A DNA stretch of 64,000 nt from Trebouxia sp. TZW2008 (GCA_002118135.1 BDIU01000091.1:124001-188000), one strand, 5' to 3'. Positions 12,101 to 23,684 are shown, counted from the stretch's first letter. The notes: generated by a model from the sequence alone, not told the origin. Made by a program: numbers and translations.

Positions 12101-15100
12101 ACCATACTCAAAGTTTCAGTGACTGATACTTCCAGGAGAAGTATGCATTGCATGTGACATGCTGGCGCCCACGTGTTGTGCAGTCTGCAGTTTGAACTGC
12201 ATTCCAGCGATTTGCACTGTCAAACATGAGTGCTGCGTGTTATGTACAATAGGGAATACTATTGTCCTTTGTTAGCTCTGCACACCATGTCATGCATGCT
12301 AGCATGTGGGATGTGCCATACATGTTAGAGTGCTCAGCAGTAATGTGTATGTGCAGAACAGCAGGAAGAAGTATTACAGCCACAGCAAGAAGCCTGCATC
12401 CTGGACATGGTTTCAGAGCAACCCAGAGGACCCTTTCAAGGTAACATCACAACATAGATCATCCTGACATTGTCGAGCCCAAAAGCAGACCTCATTTCTG
12501 CTACAGCAGGGCCAAGTGCTGCTCTTTTGCATTTTAGGACATTTAGCACTTTAGCATATTTAGCACTTTCAGCACATCTTGCAGGACGATTCCATACCAG
12601 TGTCCATTGTGTGACAATCACTCGATCTTGTGTCAATATTCACATCGTGCTTGTAGCATACCTGGTCCTTTCTTCCCTGTCGCTCAGTGCTGAACAGCTT
12701 CTCGGTGCCACCTCATGACTTGCAAGGTCAAAAGCAATTGCAATGAAATGTTTGTTGACACTAAAAGGCTTTGCCGTGCTTGGCAAAAGCATCAGCAACT
12801 TTGTGTGCTTGGTAAAATGGCCAAAATGACATGAACATTGTTGTTGCTGCTTCCACACGCTCAGAACTTCACAGTACATAGTTATTGTGCTAGCATGTCT
12901 TTTGTGAGACAGATATTGTGTGCGCAACCATATGTACAGCCACCGTTGCCACAATTTGCTTGGTGTGGTCACGATTTGCAGCTGCAGCGCCTACATGTAT
13001 GATGATGGTCGCAATTCAGTGGCTGAGATTCTGTTTTGCAGCAAGCACAGCAGCCTGATACATGGTTCCTGTATTCAGGACACAATTCCTACAGAAAACA
13101 GCGTGATTTCAATGCTGATGAAGGCCAATAACAAAGCCACTGGAACAGCCTTCACACCTGTGTGAGTCTCTTGGCATGCCTTCTTGTGTCACTGCTTCAT
13201 ATGAAAATTCATTTTGCTCGTTCCACCTTTGCCTGACTGCTGTGCAAGCAGCTGATCCAACATGCAATCACAAACAATTCACTGTGAGCGAGTTGCTTGG
13301 CTGCATCATGACTTGAGACATTCTGTTGATGCCTTGAAGATTGTCGATGTGGTGGCACCACTTAAGAAGCTGGCAGCTGGTTTGCCAAGCCTCGTTGCAC
13401 TTTTAGTGTTGACTGGGCACGTGAGCTTGTGAAGATCAAGGAAATGTTACCTCACACGCATCCTGCAGCACAGTCTTTGTGCATAAGTATGCATGCAGTG
13501 TCAGAAGTTGCAAAACTACTGCTCCCCAATCTACTCTTTCTCGGTATGTACTTGACACCTTGAATGCTTTTCTGCATCTTTGGTACAAACGAGAACATAG
13601 TTGCTTCTTGTTACAACTATTGCTTTGATGTCATCAAGAGATTGTCCATATATTGAGCTGTGCTGGCTGAGAGGTGCCATTGCAACACAGTACAGTGACT
13701 GGTTTCCAACTGCATTGTCGTTATGTCAAGAATGTTCTTGCATTGAGTGTCCTTACAAGGAGGAGTTACTCTTACTGTACCTCCTTACTTGATTACGCTT
13801 ACTGTACCTCCTGTTACTGTACCTCCTGTACCTCCTTACTGTACCTCCTACCGTTACTGTACCTCCTTACCGTAACTCAGGTAAAGTAAGGAGGTACAGT
13901 AAGGAGGAGGTACAGTAACATCAGGTACTATACAGGAGGTACACTAAGTACTGTAAGGATGTTACTGTACCTCCTTATGCGTAACCTCTTGTTACGCAGG
14001 CAAATTGCAGCTCAGACCAACACCATGATCCTGGCAGGTTACGAGACCACAGCCAACACACTGTCCTACTGCATCTACGAGCTTGGTAGACATCCCCATG
14101 CACAGCAACGTCTACTGCAAGAAGTGGACAGGTGTCCAGGCAGGCCTAGCTATGACCTTTTGCACCACTTTCCTTATGCTGCTGCTATCATCAATGAGAC
14201 GTTGAGGCTTCACCCTGCTGCGCCCGTCATGAACAGACAAGCAACAGCTGATGCACAGGTCAGGCAAATACCTAAATTTCAACAGTCAATCTTCCATGAT
14301 TGCTCTTAATGGTTGTGGCCACTTGTTTCACAGGGAGAACAGAAATCCACAGCGTGATGCATGAGAAACTTCCCTTATGCTGCTGCTATCATCAACAAGA
14401 CGTTGAGGCTTCACCCTGCTGCGCCCGTCATGAACAGACAAGCCACAGCTGATGCACAGGTCAGGCAAACCTTTTGATTTTGGAGTTGTGATCTGCCATG
14501 GTTGCTTAATGTTGCAGCCAGGATTTTATAGGCGGTCAGCAGGAAGTCAGAGACTGCTGTGAAAGAAACTCCCCTTTTGGCTGTTGCTAACATGAATGAA
14601 ACATTGAGGCTTCATTTGGTTGTACCCATCATGAACAGACAAGTCACAGCTGATGCACAGGTGATGCCAACCTTGCAAACATGCTGACTCTGGGATGTTG
14701 ATCTGCCATGGTGCACTCATTGTTGCAGCCAGTGCTTGTACAGGCGGTCATCAGAAAGCCAACATTTGGTATATGGGAAACTTGCCTTATGCTGCTGCTA
14801 TCATGAACAGGACAGTAAGACTTCATCCGGTTGTGCCCCTTACAAACCGACAAGCCACAGCTGAGGCACAGGTAAGGCCAACCTTGCAAACATCTTGAAT
14901 CTGGAATGTAAATCGACCCATGGACCATGCAACTAGACCCCAAGTTGCACTCAAGGCGAGCATATAAGGCACCTAGTCGGCACATGTTCAGTTGATCTGC
15001 TGTGTGCCTGCAGCTGGGGCCATATTTCGTTCTCAAGGGCACAGGGGCGCAAATCAACCCATGGACCATGCCATCAGATCCCAGGTTGCACTCAAGGCAT

Positions 15101-16651
15101 GCATGAAATTGGCAAATGTCAAGTGAATTTGTTACTCGCCTGCAGTTGGGGCAATATTTCACCCCCAAAGGCACAGGCGTGCACATTGACTCATGAGCCA
15201 TGCAGCTGGATCCTACATTGCAGTCATGGCCTTCAGTCAAACGGCACAAGTTGCATAAGTACACCTCCTGTTTGCAGCTGGGTCTGTACTTCGTCCCCAA
15301 GGGCACTGGGGTGCTTGCTTTGTCAATCTCTGACAAGTAACTTGACAAGGAGCGGCGACACATTAATGACAATTGCATGGCAATGCAGCTGGGGCCATAC
15401 TTCATTCCCAAGGGCACTGGGGTGCACATCAACCTATGGGCCATGCAACTAGACCCCAGATATTGGAAGGACCCAGAGGCCTTCAAGCCTGAGAGGTGGG
15501 TGGGGGACAAGACGGGGGGCGACATGAGTGGAGGGCTGGCCTACATGCCCTTTGGCCAAGGGCCCCGCATGTGCATCGGTATCAAGCTAGCACGTAAGCC
15601 GCACTCAACTTTGAGCACCCTGTCTCATTTTATATTATGGCCTCTGCTTTGCTGTGAGATGCAGTCAAGCTAAGTTACATAAGTTTTAAGCTCAGATGTC
15701 GATTGGGCTCTAGTATCAAACACTTTGTTTCACAGCTGTGCTCTGTGCTGTGGTCTGTCCTCCGCTATTTGATGCAGTCAAGCCTAAATTGGAATCATGC
15801 GCATGAGGACGTACATTTACCGGAATACCTTCAAATCTCAATCATGCAATCCTGGGCAGCTGATAGCTCGCGCATTAGCTATCAAAGCCAATGACCGTTA
15901 TCTGCTCAGAACAGTATACTGTTCTGTGCTATACTTTGCATTCCGTTTTTGCTGTTGGATGCAGTCACAGCTAGCACATGGAAGGCACGTCCCTGTTTCA
16001 TGGCAATTAGTCTGAAACGCTGAGTCTGTGCACGGGATGCCTTTTAGAAGTGACAAGCTTGCATTCATGTCTGCAATTCTACAAGGTGTGTCTGCTGGTT
16101 TAAGACACCTGTCATATAGCATGCTGCTCGAGCACTGTGAGCCATCAAGTTTGACGAGATGCTAGTATTGGAGCCTGTCTCTGCACATGTACAGAATCAG
16201 CTGAGTCTCTGGCTATACATGATCTGGTCAACATGAAGGCATGATTGAGGATGCGTCGGCATGAATGCATGATGTCTTCTGACCTATGTAGGCATGAATG
16301 CATTTGCGAGCGTATGCAGGCATGACCACACGTGCAAATGCGCATAGGTATGAATGTATGTGTAAGCGTGTGTAGCCACGAACGCATGCGTAGGCACAAA
16401 CACATGACGCTGTCTTTGCCTATGTAGTTGAGGAAGCAACCATTGCCTTGGTGCGGCTGCATCAGAGATACACCTTCAAGCTGACAGAGAGGCTGATGAC
16501 AAGTCCCTTGGAGGTGCAAGCTGGCTTCACCATAGCACCAAAAGGCGGCATCCCTGTCACAGTTGAGCGACGTCATGCTGCAAATGCTCACACTGGTGCA
16601 GAATCAATCAATCAACCAGTAGAATTTGCAGTCCAGGGCAGGGAGGTGTGA
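9163..16651 (+). CDS. Cytochrome P450 monooxygenase
   Basis: Haem-thiolate monooxygenase, probably membrane-anchored. It starts at ATG 9163 with a hydrophobic anchor (MFENDRIAAGVLVALLFIA) and the PSPSYFYGN stretch after it. Eleven exons keep phase: 9163-9219, 9423-9618, 9692-9746, 9986-10057, 10829-11032, 11707-11938, 12357-12440, 13079-13161, 14000-14258, 15389-15593 and 16428-16651, giving about 556 residues, slightly above the usual length. All P450 signatures are present: helix C RAAAQPMFH, oxygen-binding AGYETT, ExxR as ETLRL, FKPERW, and the haem loop FGQGPRMCIG with its Cys ligand. The family and substrate cannot be told from this sequence; a CYP3/CYP4/CYP711-like clan is possible. Introns 4, 5, 9 and 10 are filled with decayed copies of neighbouring exon ends. 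A short exon between 12440 and 13079 could have been missed. Confidence 0.92.
10505..10792 (+). repeat. Ghost copies of P450 exon 5 start
   Basis: Two decayed copies (about 10505-10575 and 10685-10792) of the acceptor plus first part of exon 5 (real copy from 10829) lie just upstream in intron 4. The second still has a TGTGCAG acceptor-like end and the GCTGCAGCTCAGCCCATG core. Confidence 0.85.
11078..11533 (+). repeat. Ghost copies of the P450 exon 5 / intron 5 junction
   Basis: About six direct, unequally decayed copies of the last part of exon 5 plus the start of intron 5 (core CAGGTCATTGGCAATGCAGC followed by a GGGTGAG-like donor) lie at about 11078-11142, 11185-11215, 11258-11322, 11366-11395, 11430-11462 and 11503-11533. 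They show in-frame damage, so they are not expected to be exons. Confidence 0.85.
13602..13766 (+). repeat. Dispersed repeat family A, copy 1 (P450 intron 8)
   Basis: About 164-bp interspersed repeat with shared blocks TGAGAGGTGCCATTGCA and CATTGTCGTTA and a GTGTCCTTACAA end. It is related to copies at 21618, 25239 and 41162. The tandem TACTGTACCTCC array begins directly at its 3' edge. Confidence 0.75.
13760..13990. repeat. Inverted tandem array of TACTGTACCTCCT
   Basis: The 13-mer TACTGTACCTCCT recurs at least five times forward (13775-13872), then as its reverse complement AGGAGGTACAGTA at least twice (13888-13920), then forward again near 13963. The array could fold into a long hairpin within P450 intron 8, ending about 10 bases before exon 9. 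Confidence 0.9.
14366..14872 (+). repeat. Ghost copies of the P450 ExxR exon 3' end
   Basis: Three copies (about 14366-14460, 14576-14661 and 14781-14872) of the end of exon 9 plus its donor. The third is open (LPYAAAIMNRTVRLHP) but has Arg where the ExxR Glu should be, so it could not substitute for the real exon. Confidence 0.88.
14915..15325 (+). repeat. Ghost copies of the P450 exon 10 start
   Basis: About four decayed copies of the CTGCAG|CTGGGGCCATA...GGGCACTGGGGT segment at the start of exon 10 (real copy from 15389) lie in intron 9 at about 14915-14960, 15013-15090, 15140-15215 and 15277-15325. Confidence 0.85.
15640..15990 (+). repeat. Three-unit repeat in P450 intron 10
   Basis: Three diverged units share CTGTGCT, a TTTGC or TCC block and GATGCAGTCA (about 15645-15680, 15735-15795 and 15920-15975). 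They do not obviously derive from an exon. Confidence 0.55.
16225..16420 (+). repeat. Minisatellite of GGCATGAATGCATG-like units
   Basis: Degenerate units of about 35 bp with the core TAGGCATGAATGCAT repeat five or six times in the last P450 intron, up to the acceptor of exon 11 at 16427. Confidence 0.75.
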
Positions 16652-17490
16652 CATATTGGACTTCCTGGCTTGAAAGCACAGGTGAATGTGTCTGGCAACC
16701 GAAGGCAGTTGATTGGCTCTGTGATCTGAGGCAATCCTCTGAGCCAGCCAAGCAACAGGGATATCCCGTAAGCAGACAATTACTGCACATCCTTGACATA
16801 CATCATGCATGCACTTCATGTGGAATTAGGCATCAAACCTGATGGCAGAACTCAAGGATTGTATGTATGTATACCCTGTGACCATGGTGTCACTGGTGCA
16901 TGAGTAGTACAGTTAGTTCTCTAGGTGAGTACTGAAAGCTGTGCCCAAATTGAGACCAGCTTCGAGTTGAGACCGGACAGAGGCTTGAACATCAGACCCT
17001 TACCAAGCTGCAGCAAGACAGCCAACAAGCATGCTTCTCAAATACGAGTATTAGGCGTTATTGGTATGTATCGCTCAAGCAACGCAAGTGTGAGGCTGAA
17101 CACGCCGCGAAATATGTGTTTGCATATTACATGTTGGTATATATAGATACACATTCTCAGCAGCTTGCTGCCAGCAAATGTGTCAATTGCTTTTACACTT
17201 GGGTGTCTAGGGTTGAAAAGTTGCTGCTGTTGTGATGCAGCTCACTGACAAAGCCTGATCAGCTGAGCACCAGCCAGACCTTGCTGCCTAGCTCAAAATC
17301 GCTTCCCCACTTTGCAAGAGACTTATTGCACAAATTTGTCGGAGACACTGAAAACTGTAAACAAAGATGAAGTGGCTATCACAGATGCACGTGCACCAGC
17401 ACCCGATCCAAATAATTTTGAAACTGTGACAACTTAGATGGCCCTGCTTTGACATTTTGCCCTTGCAACGCTTTTCTGCCTGATTTGTTC
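16652..17490. other. Convergent intergenic region between P450 and Nepro-like gene
   Basis: Both flanking genes end here. Nothing beyond 3' flanks was recognised. Confidence 0.5.
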
Positions 17491-20400
17491 TCATTTGATG
17501 CCTAGCAGCATCTGCATGATGTCCTGAGAAGTCTGTGCTGGTGCTGCATGCTTCTGCTCAATAGCAGAGCCTTGGGTAGGATGCGCTTGCCTGGCTGCTG
17601 CACTGGCCCCTGCATGAACACCACCATACTGTTATGCTTTGGTCCTTGATCTACTGAAACCTCGCAGAAGTTTGGTTTTCCAACATCCTCCTGTTGCAAT
17701 TTTGAAAAAGAGGTTGATATCCAGCAAGCCCATCATGCAAGCTGAACATGGGCACTGATAGTCATGCAGCTTGCTTGACATTTGGCATCATCCATTGGAG
17801 TCAACATGCACCAGCACCACTGCCAGCCATAGCAGAGCAGACACTACTCTGATGCCCATCAGTGAAAACTAAATGCAAAACAGCGCTGCAAGCTCCCTAC
17901 AGCATACATGACGACTTTTGACCAGCAATGCTCTGCTTGCAAACAGCTGAGCACTCATGTGAGCATTGTTTTGCTACTCATATGCATTGCCTTTTGCAAG
18001 AGCGCCTGTCTTTGCACATCCTGTTGCCTGAGATGTAGAAGCATTACTTTGAGGGACCAGCCAGGCAACTGGTCAGACTGCATGCTTCACGATCAACTCA
18101 GCGACACAGGACTTGCACTCACGCAAGCATTGTTGTGACGGACCAGGCAGGTACCTGGACATGCTGTATGATTCACCATCAACTCAGCAACACAGGACAT
18201 GCCAGCATCGAGCTCTGGGTGCTTGCCAGTCTGCCATTTTCTCTGTGCATGCCCTGTGATTATTGTTGTACATGCTTATCTTGCAATCCAAATAAGCCAA
18301 AAATACCTGTGGACAGCTGCTGTGCTTCAGTAGCAGGTGTCTTGTCAGTTGGGCGTGACTGGTCCAACAGCTCCTGCCAGCTGCTAGGCTCACTTGAGGC
18401 TGAGCTCTGAGGCTTTGCGCCCTTGTGACTCTTCTTCCGGCGCTTGGTGGTCTGAAGCAGCAATGGCTGTGCAGCAACTGCAGGCTCAACTCGACTGACT
18501 GGAACAGACACTGTAGATTGCTGTATAGCAGCTGCAGTGTCATTACTGCCTGCTTGCACAGATGCTGCGTGTGCAGCAACTGCAGGCTCATTCCTGCCTG
18601 CTTGCAGAGACATTGTGTGTGCAGCGTCATCAGGCCGTCTTGCTGCCTCTGTCAGGAGATGCACAGCATCAGCAGCTGCAGACTCATTCCTGCCTGTTTG
18701 CACAGGCGCTGTGTGTGCAGCACTGTTGTTTGCACTCATGTGCATTACTGCATTTGACTGAAGGTGATTTGAATCATCAGTAGCAAGAGCTAGAGCAGAG
18801 GTGGCTGGTCGCTGGATACCAGCTGCTGCAGCAACTGCAGATGCAAATGCTTTGCCAGCATCAGTAAGCGCCCCTCCTGCTGAAGCACCTGCCAGGGTCA
18901 GTGATGAGTCAGCAGCAATGAATGATGCACCTGCTGGAACAGCTGCCAGGGTCAGTGATGAGTCAGCATCAGCGTGTGGAGCATTTGCTGAAGCAGCTGC
19001 CAGGGTCAGTGATGAGTCAGCAGCAGCTGATGGGGCAGCTGCATGGGATCCAACATCGTCCATGGCAGCCAAGGGAGCAGCTGCAGCAGTGGCAGGAGCA
19101 CGACTATTCCCAGATGTGCGACGAGCAGTTGCAGGAGAAGCTGACTTGGCAGCTGATTGTGCAGCTGCTGAGGCAGCCATGTGAGCTCTGCCTTGAGCTG
19201 CCTTGACTAAGCCACTGGGATTGCTGTTGCCTATGCGGATAAAGGCTGGCCGGTTCAGAGCCTTTTGAGACGCCTTTTGTCTGGAAAGCAGATTCAGCGC
19301 AGCACTTTCCTTCGGCTGTGAGCTGGCTTGTGCTGCAGACTGCTGTGACAAGTGACTCTGCTGTGTGACACTAGGTTTGTTGTGAATGGTTGCTGAGCTG
19401 TCATGTGCTGCAGACTGGATGTGTGACAGCTCCTTCTGATATGTCACGCCAGATTGAATGTTGGCGGTTGCCGCAGTAGATGACTGAGGCTGGTGCTGGG
19501 GCTGTTGGGGTAGCTCTTTGCCCTCAAGAACTGTTGATGACCAGGGCTCTGACCTTCCATGCAGCATGACAGGAAGAGCGCATGGACCTGTTGGTGACTG
19601 ATCTCGGCTGCGCTTCTTGGACGCTCCAAAATGGCTGGTCTGATGACTTGGCAACCTGCAATCAGTTCACACCCCTCAAACAACCACACCTTGTGGTCAT
19701 ACAAGCTATGCAGCAACATGCAAGGCAGAACACGACCACACAACGTGCAGCGCACCAACAGAGCATTCCCAAATACAAAATGGCATGCACGCATACCACA
19801 GTCAACTACCATGGGTGCACCTCACCTTTGATCAGCCAGCTTTGCTCTGACAGCTTTGTCATGAGCCTCAGCATATACAGGTTTGCCTGCTTGACTGGTG
19901 AAGTTGACAGCAGGAAGGGTGCGCCTGTAGTGCACTGCCGGGCCCCCTATAGGGGTCTCCCTGGGGTCCCCCCTGCACCACAGCAGACGTGCTGGAAGGT
20001 GAATACTTGAACACCACAGACTCTCAGTTATTGCTTGATGAGTGAAGGTGACAGCAGGGAGGGTGCGCCTGTGACGCACTACTGGGTCCCCTACAGGGGT
20101 ACCCCCAGGGCCGCCCCTGCACGACAGCAGTTGGGCTCGTCAATGCTCAAGAAGGTGAACAGTCATTACTCATAAACAACCATTTGTTGCTTGGCTTGTG
20201 AAGGTGACTGCAGGAAGTGTGCGCCTGTAATGCACTGCCGGTCCCCTACAAAGAGGTCTCCTTAGGGTGCCCCCTACACCACAGCAGTTGTGCTGGTCAA
20301 AGAAAAAGAAGGTGAACAGTCAATATACACATGCTCATTTGTCGCATGGCTGTTGAAGATGACCGCAAGCACGCGCAATGAGACTTCCAGCAAAGTCACA

Positions 20401-23400
20401 ATGCATAACAATCTTTGCTGCTGTTCTAGAAGCAGAACTGTGCGTCGCTGCTGATGAACCACACACTCGAGCTGACTATACTCATACATGACACACTTGT
20501 TTGGTTGACATGTGTGGCCTGCTCATGATGCAGGACACACCTGTCTTCAAATACCAGCAAAGCGCTGTCTTCAGCAGTTGCTGCCTTCTCTTGCTGCTGC
20601 TGCTGCTGCTCATGCTGCTGCTCATGCTGATGCTGCTGCTGACGGACTTGCTGATGCTCCGCAGGCAGTCTTGTCGGCCCGACCTCAGCGCCTCCTTTTG
20701 CAGCTGTTGCTGCTTCACGCTGCCTGTTTTGCACTGCTGCTGAACCCACACCCTGCGTCTCCCTCGCTGCTGCTTGTTTTGCTTGCAATTCTGATGCCTG
20801 GCCTTTCAGCCTTTGCACCTGAGCTAGCTTCACGGCTGAAGCAGCTTTATTGCTTGCCACAGAACCTGGCTGCTGACTGCTCATGAGATCAACCCCTGGA
20901 TCTAGGTGGTTGTTAGCGGCCGCCGCAGCTTGCTTGTTCAATTGGCCTGGCATGATGGCAGCTCGGCTTACTTTCTCACCCATATCATCAGCAGCTGGGG
21001 GTTTCTGTGATTTGCTGACTGAGTCATGCATGGCAGAGTGCTTTGCAGCAAAGGCTTGTGCAGCTGCTTGGAAGCTGGCGTGATTAGTGTGGGGTAGGGG
21101 GGTGAGGGTGGGGACCCCGGCTTGCCAGGAGCAGCTGAGCATTTGAGGCAAATCTGGCCAGACATCTGCACAGGACAGAAACAAGCGTTTTCAATGCAAC
21201 TGCTTTTGCTATAGCGTGTGCATACCACTGCAGGCATTGTGCACTTGTAAAGGCTCAAGACAAAGTGACAATGCAAATCAATCTTGTTTGATCAAGGCAA
21301 AGTTCACATGGACTGCATCTGGGAGACAACTGGTTTCCTTCCTTTCCTGTTGTTGTTGACATGCCATAAGACCAGTCATGAGCACTCAAGGCTGCAAAAA
21401 CAGAAGGGCGTCAAAGACACGATACATTTGGTGAAACAAAATTCATAGAAGATGGCAATGCATACCTGCTGCTGCTGAGCCTTGTTGCCTGGGCAACACT
21501 GTCACCAGCGGAAGCAGCGAGTTGTATGCCTTTATGACGTCCAAGAGCAGCTGACAAATCAGCACCTGGGCAGTGCACAAATGTTGTGAGCTTTTGTTCT
21601 CAAAACACCATACAATAACTTCTCTTTGTAACGACTGCTTTGGTTACCAAAAATTCTGTCCTTACGTCAAAGTGTCCCCACTGAGAGGTGCCATTGCTGT
21701 CAAATCACAGTAATGGGTTCCTAATCGCGTTGTTCTTACATCAAGGACGTCCTTACATCAAGTGTCCTCACAACGAGAAGTGATTGTTCAAGCAAGTCAG
21801 TAAAATGCAGCAGCACTGCGACAGACTGCTGCATGCTTTCGAGCTGTTGATGCCAGAGCATCACAACAGACAAACTCAAATGAGCTGGCTCATGCAGTGA
21901 CAGCAATGAATACACCTTCTTCTTTATACACAAACACTCAAGGTACAGACAGGGTTGTTTCACAGAGCAACGCAATCGGGCCCCAATTGCTGCATTCTGA
22001 CTGTAATCTGAACAAGGACAATGGCAAATGAGGACAATGCTCTCAAGAACAATCGTTGTCAAGACATAGCAACAATGTTGTACCTGGACTCTTGCTACCA
22101 TTGCTAGCGCTGTCAGACAGAAAGGCATGAAGTATGTCATGCTCAGCTGGGCCAGCAGCTGCGCGGCAGCTGCATGGGCAGCAGGCACAGCCTGGGCAGC
22201 TAGGCGGCAGCCAGCCAGAAGCTGCTGCAATACCAAAATGCCTGCCTGCTGTGAAGGCACTTGCAGCTTGTCGGCACTGCACACAGCATGAGCATTCATG
22301 AGAACAGTCCTATGCACTTTGTTCAAAACGCATGCTAGACAGGCCTAGCAGGCCTAGCTAAGTACGCACTGAAGCAGTCAACTGTATCCAACCAGTCATC
22401 TGCTTGCCTACATGAGGCCAGCAGTCAGTAATTGTCAATCAATCAGAACCTGATCTCTGTCATGGGGACCCAGTTGGGGTCATACAGACAATGTCAGGAT
22501 CAGGTAAGTAATCGTCCACTAGTGTAGACTAGCTAGCACAAAATCAGCTGAAACGGTTGTCAGTGAATGTTGTTGCTATTGCTATGCATCACAGAAGACC
22601 AATGAGCTGAGGCCTGTGGGGCAGACCTCAAGCCAAAAAGACACGCTATTGATGGCAGGCTTATCATGTATGGCATGATGCACTGACATGTGTGTGTCTC
22701 GTGACACGGAAGCATGTACTAGCAATGCGTCAAATTCGGTGAGAACCATGAACTTGGGGAGTGCTGATTTTGGACTTGCATCAGGGGCTACTTGCAAGCT
22801 GAAATGCAATCAGCACATGTTTTGCATGACCAGTGTTTTTGACAGCTAACATCCTCACTGGTGGTATTGACCCCATTTTAATTGAAAACAACTCGAAGCC
22901 TATGCCGTCAAACGTCATCATGGGGCCCTCTGGAAACAGAGTCAGCCTGGACAATGATAACTTACGTTGGTAATGTATGCATTGCTTGTTACCTGCTGTA
23001 CATGACGACTGAAGCGCTGGAGGGCATGCTCACGGTGCTTTTGGCACTGAGGTGATGTAAGTCTCCAAGCAGCTCTGACAGCTGCAGCTGCTGCAGCAAC
23101 TTCAAATTGCGCTTGACCTAAAACCAGCACCGTGCATGTCTGCATTGCCGGCCTATTTAGACACTGATCATGTGTTCATTCATCAGATGTTCATATCGTG
23201 ACGCTCAAGACAAGCCTGCCTGGTGAGACAGGAGTTGTGCCACACAAACCTAGCAATGTATGCCAGAAAGTATATCGATGATGATTTTTATTGAGTGTTC
23301 AGTGCATTGCAGGCTGCAGTGCTTCATTTTGCAATGCTGTACATATGTTGACTTTGCTCACTGCAACTCTTGGTGTAAGTACCTCTGATAGATATTGAAA

Positions 23401-23684
23401 ATGCTTGGAACCACGATGCTGGCTTTTGGACTTGTATAAGAGCCTCGCAAACAGAGATGCTTCAAACCATAAGTCTTTACGCGCCAGTGAGCCCTGCATT
23501 GTGTTCACACGTCATGTGGTTGCAATAGAGGTACTGGCATTCACCGAATTGATCAGCTTGCCTGCAACGCCACAAGATTGGCGCCGCGCAAAGCAGACTC
23601 GATAGCTGGGTGGTAAGGAACGATTTGAGGGCTCGAGAGGTGCCTTGGCATTGCGGACCGCTGCGCAGACGCCTTGCTCGTCAT
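17491..23684 (-). CDS. Nepro-like protein (nucleolus and neural progenitor N-terminal domain)
   Basis: Homologue of Nepro, a nucleolar protein linked to RNase MRP/rRNA processing in animals. Eight exons, read downward: 23684-23562, 23493-23383, 23117-22993, 22276-22084, 21565-21466, 21165-20541, 19655-18307 and 17609-17491. All phases agree, giving about 914 residues. The N-terminal third carries the family pattern: LYKSKSQHRGSKHFQYL, then VKRNLKLLQQLQLSELL, MTYFMPFCLTALAMVARVQV and LICQLLLDVIKAYNSLLP. The remainder is low complexity: a Gln/His run, then Ala/Ser/Asp repeats (DSSLTLAxAxA three times) and AGRNEPAV-like units, much longer than usual for the family. The last residues are QDIMQMLLGIK. 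Intron 1 has a GC donor (CAG|GCAAGC). Only 189 bp separate its ATG from that of the divergent SDR gene. Confidence 0.85.
18051..18200 (-). repeat. Two-unit tandem repeat in Nepro intron 7
   Basis: Two ~85-bp units share GGACCAG-C-AGGCA-CTGG and ATCAACTCAGC-ACACAGGAC (18051-18115 and 18136-18200). Confidence 0.7.
19885..20335 (-). repeat. Three-unit GC-rich tandem array in Nepro intron 6
   Basis: Three ~155-bp units (from about 19895, 20045 and 20205) share GAAGGTGAC-GCAGG-AG-GTGCGCCTGT, a CCCCTA-AGGGGT near-palindrome and CACCACAGCAG. They are more GC-rich than their surroundings. Confidence 0.82.
20585..20650 (-). repeat. CTG/CAT trinucleotide tract coding for Gln/His in Nepro exon 6
   Basis: Trinucleotide expansion in the coding strand encodes QQQHQHEQQHEQQQQQQ-like sequence. 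It is unlikely to be structured. Confidence 0.8.
21618..21781 (+). repeat. Dispersed repeat family A, copy 2 (Nepro intron 4)
   Basis: 164-bp copy with the clearest terminal inverted repeats of the family: it starts ACTTCTCTTTGT and ends ACAACGAGAAGT (11 of 12 complementary). That makes it look like a short non-autonomous DNA element. Confidence 0.78.
22325..22405 (-). repeat. Dispersed repeat family B, copy 1 (Nepro intron 3)
   Basis: About 80 bp; on the minus strand it contains GACTGGTTGGATACAG, GCCTGCTAGGCCTGTCTAGCA and a TTTTGAACAAAG tail. Related copies lie at 28802, 52893, 56195 and 62864. Confidence 0.78.

Noticed and set aside
18801..19206. Plus-strand open frames rich in Ala/Ser
   Set aside because: They lie antisense to the repeat-rich exon 7 of the Nepro-like gene, whose frame is supported by splice phases and family motifs.
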